Source: JANJWP01 sp049301335 (GTDB taxonomy: Bacteria > Patescibacteriota > Gracilibacteria > BD1-5 > UBA2023). From it: a DNA stretch of 21,614 nt. A program made the translations under genes and the position numbers. Within the stretch, counting starts at the first letter, position 1, and each line of letters starts with the position of its first letter. The stretch spans positions 1-21,614 of the forward strand of contig JBAQKV010000077.1 of NCBI GenBank assembly GCA_049301335.1, read 5' to 3'. The notes under the pieces were generated by a model. That model was given only the letters and a program-made list of their open reading frames with translations. It was not told where the DNA came from and did not search any database. Below are positions 1-7,572 of this stretch, one piece after another.

Positions 1-208
1 CCGAGAAGGTGACCTGAGCGACCGGTTCGGCGACGGTGTCCGGAACGTTGGCGACGGTTACCGATTCGTCGATGATGAGAAAATCGGAATCGTTGGTCGC
101 CGCCGGAGCCGGAGCGGTGACTTCGGCGACGACTGCCGAAGCGGTGGAAGCCTGTCCGCCTGCGGAGGCGGCCTTATCGCCCGGAAGGACGGAGTCGAAG
201 AATCCCAT
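1..208 (-). CDS. Unknown protein, N-terminal part only (runs off the left edge)
   Basis: An open minus-strand frame starts with ATG at 208 and runs off the window after 69 codons. It begins MGFFDSVLPGDKAAS, followed by a stretch rich in Ala, Thr, Val and Pro, then 'SDFLIIDESVTVANVP'. There is no signal peptide or membrane segment in the visible part. Its codons favour C or G in the third position like the neighbouring genes, which supports it being real. It is divergent from ybaB, and a promoter facing it can be drawn at 239-267. I do not recognise the family. The Ala/Pro/Thr-rich start looks like a flexible linker, and no function can be inferred. Confidence 0.6.
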   Translation of the reverse strand, partial: MGFFDSVLPGDKAASAGGQASTASAVVAEVTAPAPAATNDSDFLIIDESVTVANVPDTVAEPVAQVTFS

Positions 209-238
209 GGGTTTTTGTTTTACGGATATTCGAGAAGT

Positions 239-267
239 ATCGTACCATGTTCTCCGAAGGTTTGCAA
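239..267 (-). promoter_or_regulatory. Putative promoter of the unknown gene at 1-208
   Basis: On the minus strand there is TTGCAA (262-267), a 17-bp spacer and TACGAT (239-244), about 30 bp before the ATG at 208. TTGCAA is its own reverse complement, so the same hexamer also serves as the -35 of the ybaB promoter. The -10 is only a 4/6 match to consensus. Confidence 0.35.
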
Positions 268-289
268 AAAATGCGCCCTCCCCTATAAT
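262..289 (+). promoter_or_regulatory. Putative ybaB promoter
   Basis: TTGCAA (262-267), a 16-bp spacer and a perfect TATAAT (284-289) lie 45 bp before the ybaB start. The 16-bp spacing recurs at most promoters in the window. Confidence 0.6.
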
Positions 290-334
290 GCCCCGGCCTA
301 AAAAAGGTCGAAAATCCGTAACCGAACCCCCCAA

Positions 335-643
335 ATGGATTACTCCAAAGCAAAAGAACTCCTCAAGCTCCAGCAGGAAGCCCAGAAGATCCAGAACGAA
401 CTCTCCAATACCCACATCGAAGCCGAAGTGGACGGCGTCGTCCTCACTTTCGACGGACAGATGAAGTGCGTGGCCGTAGTCATCGAAGACGAATCCATCC
501 TCAAAGATAAGGCCAAACTCGAAAAAGCGATTCAGGACGCGGCCAACAAGGGCCTCAAGAAGTCCCAGGAAATCGCCGCTGACAAGATGAAGGGCATCAT
601 GGGTTCCATGGGACTCGACCTTCCGCCGGGATTCCAGGGCTAA
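335..643 (+). CDS. ybaB: YbaB/EbfC family nucleoid-associated protein
   Basis: This 102-residue protein has the full length and layout of the YbaB/EbfC family: a charged N-terminal helix (KAKELLKLQQEAQKIQNEL), a central beta portion (EAEVDGVVLTFDGQMK), and a C-terminal helix ending in a flexible 'MGLDLPPGFQG' tail. Family members form dimers that bind DNA and are often encoded beside dnaX and recR, but neither gene is visible here. The ATG at 335 has no Shine-Dalgarno sequence; the leader is C-rich. The gene ends in TAA and is followed by its own terminator at 661-688, so it looks monocistronic. It contains no TGA codon. Confidence 0.93.
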   Translation: MDYSKAKELLKLQQEAQKIQNELSNTHIEAEVDGVVLTFDGQMKCVAVVIEDESILKDKAKLEKAIQDAANKGLKKSQEIAADKMKGIMGSMGLDLPPGFQG

Positions 644-660
644 CCCCTTCCCCGTTATGA

Positions 661-688
661 AAACCCTCCGATTTCCGGAGGGTTTTTT
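661..688 (+). terminator. Intrinsic terminator of ybaB
   Basis: An 8-bp stem ACCCTCCG/CGGAGGGT with a 5-nt loop is followed by a run of six T, starting 17 nt after the ybaB stop. Confidence 0.85.
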
Positions 689-763
689 CGTCGTCCGTAC
701 CGGATACGAAGGCGGGCGTAGGTATTTCGGGGACGGAAAGGCAATAAAAAGCGAGACGAAATA

Positions 764-792
764 TTGCGCGGAAAATCAAGGAAGGGCATACT
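764..792 (+). promoter_or_regulatory. Weak candidate promoter of the histidine kinase
   Basis: TTGCGC (764-769), a 17-bp spacer and CATACT (787-792) lie 24 bp before the kinase ATG. Both boxes are weak matches. The call rests mainly on position, because a terminator separates the kinase from ybaB. Confidence 0.3.
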
Positions 793-816
793 GTTAAAAA
801 CCAACCGATACCGCCC

Positions 817-2010
817 ATGTCCGAAAAAGAACTCCCGAAAATCCCCGAAAACCAGCAGATATCCTTTGCCGATTGGATGCGCGCCAACGGCCGCGTAAGC
901 GAAGACGTGGACGAAAACATGTTCGCCGTGCTCCGCGGAGTTCTCGATACGCTCAACCTCATTTCGGTCACCGATCCCGAAGGGAACATCACCTATGCCA
1001 ACGAGCAGTTCTGCAACGTTTCGGGCTTCGACGAGAAAGAACTCCATGGGGCTCCGCATAAGATCGTCCGCCACCCGGAGACCCCCGCGGACACCTTCGC
1101 CGATCTCTGGAACACCATCAAGGCCAAGAAAATTTGGAAGGGGCTCATCCGTAACCAAAAGAAGAACGGCGGCGATTACTGGGTGAAAACCGTGGTCGTC
1201 CCCGTGGTCGACGGCAATGGGGACATCCAGGAATACGTTTCCCTCCGTACCGACGTCACCGACCTCGAAATCGCCAACCAGAAGCTTCGTGAAACTCTCG
1301 AATTCCGCGCGGAACTCGATCGGAAAAAAAGCGAATTCATCAGTATCGCGAGCCACGAACTCCGAACTCCGCTCACTATCGTCCGCGGATACGCCTCGAT
1401 GATGGAAGACGCGTTCGCGAACGGCGACCCGCAGACCGCTCACAAGTGCGCCTCGGAAATTTCCAAACAGGCGGCGCATATGACTGAGCTCGTCAACGAC
1501 ATGCTCGAGCTCTCCCGCATAGAATCGGGTGCCGAAACCTTCAAGAACGCGACCTTCGACCTTTCCGCAGTCATTTCGGAAGTAGTGGGAAATTTCGCGC
1601 CCATAGCCGAAAAGAAGGGCATCTCCATCTGCAACGAAACCGGAGCGGAAGGATTCCTCGCCAATGCCGACCGTGACAAGATCCGCCGCGCGGTACACAA
1701 TCTCGTATCGAACGCCGTAAAGTTCACCGTAACCGGCGGTTACGTCCGCTGCGGCATCCGCGATAACGGTGACGGAACCTGTTCGGCCTACGTCCGTGAC
1801 ACCGGCACCGGAATCCGACACGAAGACTTCGAAACCATTTTCGAAAAGTTCGTCCAGCTCGAAAATCCCCTCACCCGCGCGAACGAAGGCTCCGGATTGG
1901 GGCTGCCAATCGTCAAAGTCATCGCGGAAGGATGCGGCGGAAAGGTGGAAATCGAGAGCGAAGTCGGAAAGGGTTCGGAGTTCCGGATCGTGATTCCGAA
2001 GAACCGGTAG
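817..2010 (+). CDS. Soluble PAS-domain sensor histidine kinase
   Basis: This 397-residue kinase has no membrane segment. Residues ~38-150 form a PAS domain of the Aer/chemoreceptor type ('IVRHPETP', 'DLWNTIKAKKIWKGL', 'YWVKT'), a group that often binds FAD or senses redox or small ligands. A HisKA dimerisation domain follows with the phosphorylated His180 in 'SHELRTPL'. The HATPase domain shows the N box NLVSNAVKF (295-303), G1 DTGTG (328-332), an F box around EKF and G2 GSGLGLP (358-364). All catalytic motifs are intact. It should autophosphorylate and pass phosphate to a response regulator, but no regulator is encoded in the window, so it is an orphan. It is monocistronic, ends in TAG and is followed by the hairpin element at 2021-2080 and a terminator. 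The signal is unknown. Confidence 0.92.
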   Translation: MSEKELPKIPENQQISFADWMRANGRVSEDVDENMFAVLRGVLDTLNLISVTDPEGNITYANEQFCNVSGFDEKELHGAPHKIVRHPETPADTFADLWNTIKAKKIWKGLIRNQKKNGGDYWVKTVVVPVVDGNGDIQEYVSLRTDVTDLEIANQKLRETLEFRAELDRKKSEFISIASHELRTPLTIVRGYASMMEDAFANGDPQTAHKCASEISKQAAHMTELVNDMLELSRIESGAETFKNATFDLSAVISEVVGNFAPIAEKKGISICNETGAEGFLANADRDKIRRAVHNLVSNAVKFTVTGGYVRCGIRDNGDGTCSAYVRDTGTGIRHEDFETIFEKFVQLENPLTRANEGSGLGLPIVKVIAEGCGGKVEIESEVGKGSEFRIVIPKNR

Positions 2011-2020
2011 GGACCGCTCG

Positions 2021-2080
2021 TTTCCAAGACGGGACCTTGCTCCTAGGGTCCTAAAGTCGCTGCGGTTCCCGTCTTGGGAA
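2021..2080 (+). repeat. Conserved-loop hairpin element, copy A
   Basis: A 14-bp stem (2021-2034 with 2067-2080, one G-T pair) is extended by CC/GG next to a single unpaired T. It encloses a 27-nt loop containing CCTAGGGTCCTAAAG. Positions 2039-2065 match 7596-7622 (copy B) at 26 of 27 bases, yet the stems of the two copies are unrelated in sequence and each is complementary to itself. That pattern points to a preserved structure. It lies between the kinase stop and the convergent terminator. There is no T tract directly after the stem, so it is not a simple terminator. I recognise no known RNA class. Confidence 0.75.
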
Positions 2081-2152
2081 CTCGTTACCCCTATCGAAAA
2101 TAAATCACGCTACCCAGAAATCCGACGCCTTTCGATATTCCTACCACAAAAC

Positions 2153-2182
2153 AAACCCCCGGATTTCCATCCGGGGGTTTTT
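2153..2182. terminator. Bidirectional terminator between the histidine kinase and the M23-SLH gene
   Basis: A 12-bp perfect stem (AAACCCCCGGAT, loop TTCC, ATCCGGGGGTTT) lies between convergent genes. Going rightward, a T run follows (2178-2182). Going leftward the tail reads TTTGTTTTG. It should end both transcripts. Confidence 0.88.
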
Positions 2183-2192
2183 GATAGCGGGA

Positions 2193-3371
2193 TTACGCCT
2201 GGAGCGCTGCGGCGATGATGCCGGCGACTTCCGCGCGGGAAGCCTTGGCGTCCGACTTGAAGACGGAGCCCGAATACACGCCTTCGGCTTTCGCCCATGC
2301 GGCGTACGGGGCGAACCATGCGGAATTGTCGACGTCCGAGAACGCGCCGAAGGACACTCCGTCCGGAGTTACCGAAAGGATTCCAAGCGCGATCTTGAGC
2401 GCTTCCGCGCGGGTGACGGGGGCGTCGGGGCGGAAGGTTCCGTCAGGATATCCCGACACCGCGCCGAGTTCGCGGGCGGTATTCACGTACGACAACGCCC
2501 AGGAACCGGCGGCGACGTCCGAGAACTTGCTCGAAGCGTCGGACGAAAGGGTCTTGCCGGAGGCGATGAACGACATCTTGAGGATTTCGGCTCGGGTGAC
2601 CGGGGCGTCGGGGCGGAAAACTCCGTTCGAGCCGGTAGCGATGCCGCGGGCCTTGATGAACGAAATGGCGGCGGCGTACGGGTGCGTTGCGGGAACGTCG
2701 GAGAACGGAGCGGCCGGAGTAACCGGGGGTCTTACGGGGGCGACCGGCGTCACGGGTTTCTCGACGGGTTTCGCGACCGGAGCGACCTTGGGCGAAAGCG
2801 CGACCTTGTCGAGGTAGACGAGCGGGTTGACGGTGAACTTGCGGGCGTTGTCGATTCCGAGACCGCGGTTTACGGCTTCCAAGAAACCGAGTCCGGCGGC
2901 GCTGGCATCACCCATGCTGAACGGCCAGTACGGGTGGAACGGGGCGTTAGCGCGGTCGATCTGGAAGTGGAGGTGTTCGCCGGTAGAGTTTCCGGTATTT
3001 CCGCTTTTTCCAAGAACGTCGCCTTCTTTGACCGAAGTTCCCGCGGAAACCGCGAGGGAATCGAGATGGAGGTAGACGCTGTAGAGAGTGGTCGTTTTGG
3101 AGAAGTCGTCCGGATCGCGGACTCCGTCATGGCGGACGAGTACGTAGTTGCCGTCGGCGGCCTTGAATTCGGCCTTTTCGACTACGCCGTCCAATACCGC
3201 GAACACGGCGTCGTTCTTCACCATCGGGACGATGTCCACGCCGCAATGGCTTCCCGCGCCTTCGTCGAAGTCGCCGGAAACGTAGTTGCCGAGGTAGACC
3301 GTGGTGTAGGTGGTCCACATCGACGCGAGATTGTCGGGATCGTACGTAACTTTGGTTTTGAGTGGGTACAT
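2193..3371 (-). CDS. M23 metallopeptidase with three SLH domains
   Basis: This 392-residue protein begins with a LytM/M23 peptidase domain (~25-150). The zinc ligands are visible: H42 and D46 in HCGVD, and H133/H135 in GEHLHFQ. M23 enzymes cut peptide cross-links in peptidoglycan. A Pro/Val/Lys-rich linker (~190-225) leads to three S-layer homology repeats (~228-392, with 'FSDVPATHPYAAAI' and two 'FRPDAPVTRAE' units), which anchor proteins to secondary cell-wall polymers. The mature function should therefore be at the cell surface, but no signal peptide is visible (MYPLKTKVTYDPDN). The frame upstream closes with TAA seven codons before the ATG, so no longer start is possible. It is the last gene of the envelope cluster, 21 nt after the membrane protein gene. 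Confidence 0.88.
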   Translation of the reverse strand: MYPLKTKVTYDPDNLASMWTTYTTVYLGNYVSGDFDEGAGSHCGVDIVPMVKNDAVFAVLDGVVEKAEFKAADGNYVLVRHDGVRDPDDFSKTTTLYSVYLHLDSLAVSAGTSVKEGDVLGKSGNTGNSTGEHLHFQIDRANAPFHPYWPFSMGDASAAGLGFLEAVNRGLGIDNARKFTVNPLVYLDKVALSPKVAPVAKPVEKPVTPVAPVRPPVTPAAPFSDVPATHPYAAAISFIKARGIATGSNGVFRPDAPVTRAEILKMSFIASGKTLSSDASSKFSDVAAGSWALSYVNTARELGAVSGYPDGTFRPDAPVTRAEALKIALGILSVTPDGVSFGAFSDVDNSAWFAPYAAWAKAEGVYSGSVFKSDAKASRAEVAGIIAAALQA

Positions 3372-3392
3372 ATCGCAAGATGAGGAATACGC

Positions 3393-4238
3393 TTACCGTA
3401 TCTGCTTCATCGGTTTCGGTTGCGAAACCTCCTTTTTCTTTCCCTTCCCTTCCGCAACTTCATTGGAAGAGCCCATGGCGTTCGATGCGTCCCGGGAATC
3501 AAGACCGTCAAGGTCCTCCCCTCCGTCCGACGAGGCGACGCCCGCGAGTTCGGGAACCGGGGCGATTTCGCTCCGGAGACGGGTGAGGTCGGTCGCGGCG
3601 GCGTTTTCGACCTGCATCTTCTTTTCCGCTTTCTCTTCCGGCAAAGTGGACGAGAATATCTTGTCGGCTAGGCGATCGAGCCACGCGATGAACTTATGGC
3701 TCGAAAAGCCTGCCAAGAAGGTGAAGACGGCGTAGAGATAGAGGCTGCGGATAGTGATTTCCGCATCTACGCTCGCGCCTTGGAGGACGCCGAGCCCGCT
3801 GCGGGCGATGAAGAACGCGATGATGCCGAGCGCGCTCGACAGGAGCGGCTGGATCATGAACCAGTAGACCCAAGTGTAATTGAAACGTCCGGAATAGATT
3901 TCCACGGTCGCGAGACGCTGGAACCCGTCACGGGTGATGTCGCCGGCCTTGAAGTCGGAATACGCGCGGTCGTAGATGTTGGCGTACTTCACGGCGCGGT
4001 AAAAATCCTTGATGATGAACGAAACGCCGCCGATGATGCTCACGGAAAGCATGAGGATGAGCACCTTGATTTCCTTGATGACGTCAGCCGGAAGGCGCTG
4101 GTCGTTCGGAAGCCCGAAATAGGCGTTGGGGTCGAAACCGACCGAGGTCTTGGCTATCTGCCAAGCCATCCAAACGAGCGCGCCGATCCAGGCGACAACG
4201 AGGAATTTCGCGAGCGTATTGCGGGTTTCGTGGGACAT
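3393..4238 (-). CDS. Unknown four-helix membrane protein with a charged C-terminal tail
   Basis: This 281-residue protein has hydrophobic segments at about 9-28, 58-80, 127-148 and 162-185. Between helices 2 and 3 lies a soluble stretch ('VKYANIYDRAYSDFKAGDIT'). The last ~85 residues are hydrophilic, with an acidic part (SSDGGEDLDGLDS) and a very basic end (GKGKKKEVSQPKPMKQIR). I do not recognise a family. Its ATG lies only 4 nt after the TAG of the secreted hydrolase gene and its stop is 21 nt before the M23-SLH gene, so the three are almost certainly cotranscribed. A role in placing or regulating the two cell-wall hydrolases is possible but is inference from position only. Confidence 0.8.
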   Translation of the reverse strand: MSHETRNTLAKFLVVAWIGALVWMAWQIAKTSVGFDPNAYFGLPNDQRLPADVIKEIKVLILMLSVSIIGGVSFIIKDFYRAVKYANIYDRAYSDFKAGDITRDGFQRLATVEIYSGRFNYTWVYWFMIQPLLSSALGIIAFFIARSGLGVLQGASVDAEITIRSLYLYAVFTFLAGFSSHKFIAWLDRLADKIFSSTLPEEKAEKKMQVENAAATDLTRLRSEIAPVPELAGVASSDGGEDLDGLDSRDASNAMGSSNEVAEGKGKKKEVSQPKPMKQIR

Positions 4239-4242
4239 GCGA

Positions 4243-6372
4243 CTATTTGGTGACGGTCTTCTTATCGGTACTTACGACGGTCGCTATGGCCGCCTCGTCG
4301 GCTTCTTCCGGAGAGAGGCGGAACTTGTAGTCGTCCTCGATGAACCGGCCCTTGAGCGCGGAAAGACAGCGGATGACGTTGGTGTGCCAATGGCTCGAAG
4401 AGGAAGCGTAGATCGCTCCGCCCTTATTGCCCCAGCGGGAGAGTTCGTCAACGCCCTGGTGCGAACCGAGGTACCGGTTGTTGAGGGTTTTGACCATCCA
4501 GTAGATTCCGTCGCGGGCTCAGGGGAAATCGTAGGTTCCGCCGGAGTCGGTATTGCCGACGTTGCCGACATTGTACGGCGTTTTGAGATTCTTACCAAGT
4601 CCGGTTTCGGCAAGGCCGACGCACATGAGGAAGCTCGGGTCGATTTTCCCTTCCACTCCTTCTTCCGTCCAAATGTCCCAATCCTTGAATCCGCCAACGG
4701 CGTAGTTGTCGAGAAGGTACTTCTGACGTTCGGTTTCGTCGTTTCCGAGTATGCGGAAGGTTTCGAAATTGGAGAGGTTCGCACGGTGTCCGTAGCGGGC
4801 TTTGAGGTCTTGAACGTACTTGTACGAATATTTGGAATCGAGGGTTTCGTAGCGAAGGTGCGTGACGTCGAGGAAGCGGAGGGGATCCATGGTCTCCCGG
4901 CTGCGGTGCACTTCGAAGTGGAGGTGCGGACCGCTGGTCATCGCTCATGCGCCCGGAGTCCCCGGAGCGCCGCCGGACTTGGCGAAGACTTCGCCGGCCT
5001 TCACGAACTGGAAGCGTTCGGCCATGACTTCGCTCACGTGTCCGTACACCGTAAGGAATCCGTTGGTGTGCTTGAGGGCGACGTATCCGTATCCGCCTTC
5101 TACCGGAGGATTGACGAAGTACACGTACCCGTCGGCCGGAGCCACGACGTCGGTGCCCTGCGGAGTGGGAACGTCGATGGCTTCGTGGTCGCTTCCTACG
5201 GAGTCGTAGTATTCCTGGTCATGGTAGTATGCCGAGACGTAGCGCGGTTCGACCGGCCACTGGAACGGGTTGGATTCGCCGGTTTCGTCCAAGAACGTGG
5301 AATCCTTGAGGCTCTTTTCCGCTTCGAAAAACGAACGGACTTCGCGGCACTTTCCGGAATCGAGGAGTTTCACGTCTTCGGAACCGGAGAGCGAGGCAGT
5401 ATCGGCGACGGCCTTCCCGGCTACGCAGCCGTAGCGCTTGGCGAAGTCCGAGAAAAGGGTTTCGGCGCCGTCTTGGATGTCTTCGATATGGCTTTCGATT
5501 TCTTTCTGGCGGGCGGATTTCTCCATCAGGTAGCGGTTGAAAAGCGCTTCCTGCCCTTGGGTGATGCGGAGGAGTTTCTCCTTGTACGAGTGTTGGGATT
5601 CGAGTTCGGCGCGGCGGTCGCGGAGAGCCGACTTGTAGCGGAGGTTTTCGACCTTTTCCTTTTTGAGGTCTTCGGTGGCGAGGTAGTATTCTTTGATGAG
5701 TCCACGGCGGATTTCGATGAAATTCTGTCCGGCGGATTCGAGGAGCGACTTGTAATGGATGTCGGTGAGGATGTCCGAGAAGTCGCCGTCGTTGAGGATC
5801 ATCGACTTGAGGATGTCGACGTCCTGGTCGTCGGCATACACCAAATCCCCCTTCGAATACACGTACGAGAGGTATTCGAGGATGGTCTTGCGGTTGGCTT
5901 CGATCTTCGTCTTGAGGTCTTCGGTCTTCGTCTGGAGGTCGGCGATGTTACGGTTGCCCTTCACGATCTTCACTTCGGTATCTTTGATCATTTCCATCGA
6001 TTGGTCGATGGAATCGTCGAGACGCTTGAGGGTGTTGCGGAGAGTGACCTTCTGAACCTGGAGGTCCTGCTTGCGTTCCTGGTACTGGTTCTTGGTATTT
6101 TCGAGACGCGCGGAAACCTTTTCGAGGGCTTGGATGCGGGCCTGGGCGTCGAAGAGTCCGGATTCTTCGCCCATCATGTACGGGGTGTTGTCGAAGAGGA
6201 GTTCTTCCTGCTTGTCCTTGAAGTTGTCGAGGATTTTCGCGGTACGGCTCTTATGGATGCCTACGAAACTCATGGAATCCGCTTCGAGCGCGGACGCCGG
6301 AACCACCGTTTCCGTGAAGACGGCGACGGCGGCGAGGGCGAGGGCGAGGATTTTTTTGTATTTTTGATTCAT
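4243..6372 (-). CDS. Secreted coiled-coil/M23/lysozyme-like cell-wall hydrolase with two UGA-Gly codons
   Basis: Reading TGA at 4945-4947 and 4519-4521 as glycine joins three open segments into one 709-residue protein. Residues 1-30 look like a signal peptide (MNQKYKKILALALAAVAVF...ASALEA). A long coiled coil follows (~45-345), as in EnvC or PcsB regulators of hydrolases. The M23 domain (~365-495) has H396/D400 in HEAID, then YGH and GPHLHFE (H483, H485). The first TGA (residue 476) sits where M23 enzymes carry Gly, just before that motif. The C-terminal part (~560-690: 'LAETGLGKNLKTPYNVGNVG', 'IYWMVKTLNNRYLG', 'ELSRWGN') resembles glucosaminidase/lysozyme-like domains, so one chain may cut both peptide and glycan bonds. 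An ATG at 6393 is an alternative start. The gene ends in TAG, 4 nt before the next gene. Confidence 0.88.
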
Positions 6373-6404
6373 CGGTTCGGCTGCTTTCAGCATGGGAAAC
6401 AGAA

Positions 6405-6445
6405 GTTGCCCAACCATAGTACCATTGTTGGCACCGGTGGGCAAC
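6405..6445 (-). promoter_or_regulatory. Promoter of the secreted hydrolase inside an inverted repeat (possible operator)
   Basis: On the minus strand TTGCCC (6439-6444), a 17-bp spacer and TACTAT (6416-6421) form a candidate promoter. The perfect 8-bp inverted repeat GTTGCCCA (6405-6412) / TGGGCAAC (6438-6445) brackets it: one arm covers the -35 and the other lies at the expected start of transcription. Arm centres are 33 bp apart, about three helical turns, which suits a repressor. A competing short hairpin, CCAAC/GTTGG (6410-6414/6427-6431), can also form. Confidence 0.4.
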
Positions 6446-6456
6446 TCTCCGTCTTG

Positions 6457-6478
6457 ACGAAACGATAATCCGTTTCGT
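6457..6478 (-). other. Hairpin just after the rsmG stop
   Basis: A perfect 8-bp stem ACGAAACG/CGTTTCGT with a 6-nt loop starts one base after the rsmG TAA. In the rsmG direction it is followed by CAAGACGG rather than a T run. It may protect the mRNA 3' end or be a weak terminator. Confidence 0.45.
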
Positions 6479-6479
6479 A

Positions 6480-7112
6480 TTATTTTTTCCGAACGAACAC
6501 GAATATCTTGCGGTCTTGGCCGGCAAAAGAATACGAGTGTTCTTTCGAGAGTTCGAAACCGAGTTTTTTCGCAGCGGGAAGACCGTCGCGGAGCTCTTCT
6601 TCCGACGGGAGCTTGTAGAGGGCGATCCTGCCTCATTTAGCCACGAACGGCGCCGCCCATTCGAGAATCTGGGGCATGTACGCGGTAGCGCGGGAAACCA
6701 CCCAGTCGAACTGGTTCCGCATGTCCGGACGCTTGGCCGCTTCTTCGGCGCGGGACCATACGGTCCAGACGTCGTCGAGGCCGAGGTACGCTACGAAATG
6801 GTCGCAGGCCTTGGTCTTTTTGGAAACGGAATCCATGAGCGCCACTTCGAGATCGGGCCGCATGATTTTCAAAGGGATTCCGGGGAAACCGCCTCCGGTT
6901 CCGATGTCGAGCACCTTTCCGGAAACGTCTTCGAAATTCAAAAGCACCGCGCTGTCGGCGAAGTGCTTCGAGACCACTCCTTCCCTATCGCGGATGGCGG
7001 AAAGGTTGGTATGGGCGTTGTATTCGAGAAAAAGGTCGGCGTAACGTTCGAAAAGCGCCGCCTGCTCAGGCGACGCTTCCACGCCGAATTGGGAAAAAAT
7101 TTCGGAAACCAC
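6480..7112 (-). CDS. rsmG: 16S rRNA (guanine-N7) methyltransferase RsmG
   Basis: RsmG uses S-adenosylmethionine to methylate G527 of 16S rRNA in the 530 loop. The 210-residue frame shows the family pattern: 'YNAHTNLSAIRD...HFADS' (~31-54), the SAM-binding loop LDIGTGGGFPG (68-78) and a 'SRA' motif. One TGA at 6633-6635 (residue 160, in 'PFVAK-G-GRIALYK') is read as Gly; without this the protein would lose its last ~50 residues, including the strands ending in 'IFVFVRKK'. The total length matches the family. The start is GTG at 7112, 10 nt after the stop of the nfeD-like gene, and no ATG lies close upstream. The gene ends in TAA. Confidence 0.93.
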
Positions 7113-7122
7113 GGTATCTGGA

Positions 7123-7551
7123 TTACTTCTGGAGAGTTACGGTAAGGGTGCCGGAGCGGTGCGAAACGAGTTTCACTTTCGCCTTGGGCGTGAAATTTTC
7201 GGTGACGCAGTTTTCGTCGACGAGGTAATCGACGCCGTCGATAGCGACCTTGTAGTCGTCGCCTACTTTCTTAAGCGAATAGGTTTTCCCTACCGAGGCA
7301 TCGAGCCCCTGCTTGAATTCGGTCTTGGTATTGTTGAACCAAATCGGAAATACGAAACAGAAAACGGCTCCGGATACGGCGAAAATCACCGCTTGACCGA
7401 CGCTGAGATCGGTTTCTTTGGTAATGGCGACGTACGCGGCGAGAAGGAACGCCGAGAGGGAGAACGAGAGGCCGTAGAGCGTTCCGGTGAACATTTCGAG
7501 AATGAGCGCGAGAACCGCGAACGCGAGCCAGCCGTAAAAAAGTTCGGACAT
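7123..7551 (-). CDS. nfeD: NfeD-like membrane protein (short form)
   Basis: This 142-residue protein has two or three N-terminal membrane segments (~4-28, 30-45, 52-75) and a C-terminal beta-rich domain (~88-142, 'ASVGKTYSLKKVGDDYKVAIDG') of the OB-fold type found in short NfeD proteins. NfeD proteins work with SPFH/stomatin partners, usually from an adjacent gene, in membrane microdomain organisation and membrane protein quality control. The gene upstream on the same strand is an SPFH protein, which supports the call. Hairpin element copy B sits in the gap between the two. The stop lies 10 nt before rsmG, so nfeD and rsmG should be cotranscribed. The sequence of the OB part is divergent, so the family is assigned partly from context. 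Confidence 0.72.
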   Translation of the reverse strand: MSELFYGWLAFAVLALILEMFTGTLYGLSFSLSAFLLAAYVAITKETDLSVGQAVIFAVSGAVFCFVFPIWFNNTKTEFKQGLDASVGKTYSLKKVGDDYKVAIDGVDYLVDENCVTENFTPKAKVKLVSHRSGTLTVTLQK

Positions 7552-7572
7552 GTGGGAATTGAATTAGACGCA

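Noticed and set aside
4126..6468. Long plus-strand open frame (780 codons)
   Set aside because: It is antisense to the secreted M23 hydrolase, whose signal peptide, zinc motifs and coiled coil are clear. It has the same Val/Gly/Phe-rich shadow composition.
4519..6636. Reading the interrupted hydrolase, rsmG and others as frameshifted pseudogenes
   Set aside because: The frame is kept on both sides of each TGA, only TGA (never TAA or TAG) interrupts, and family motifs continue directly across it. Recoding explains all cases at once.
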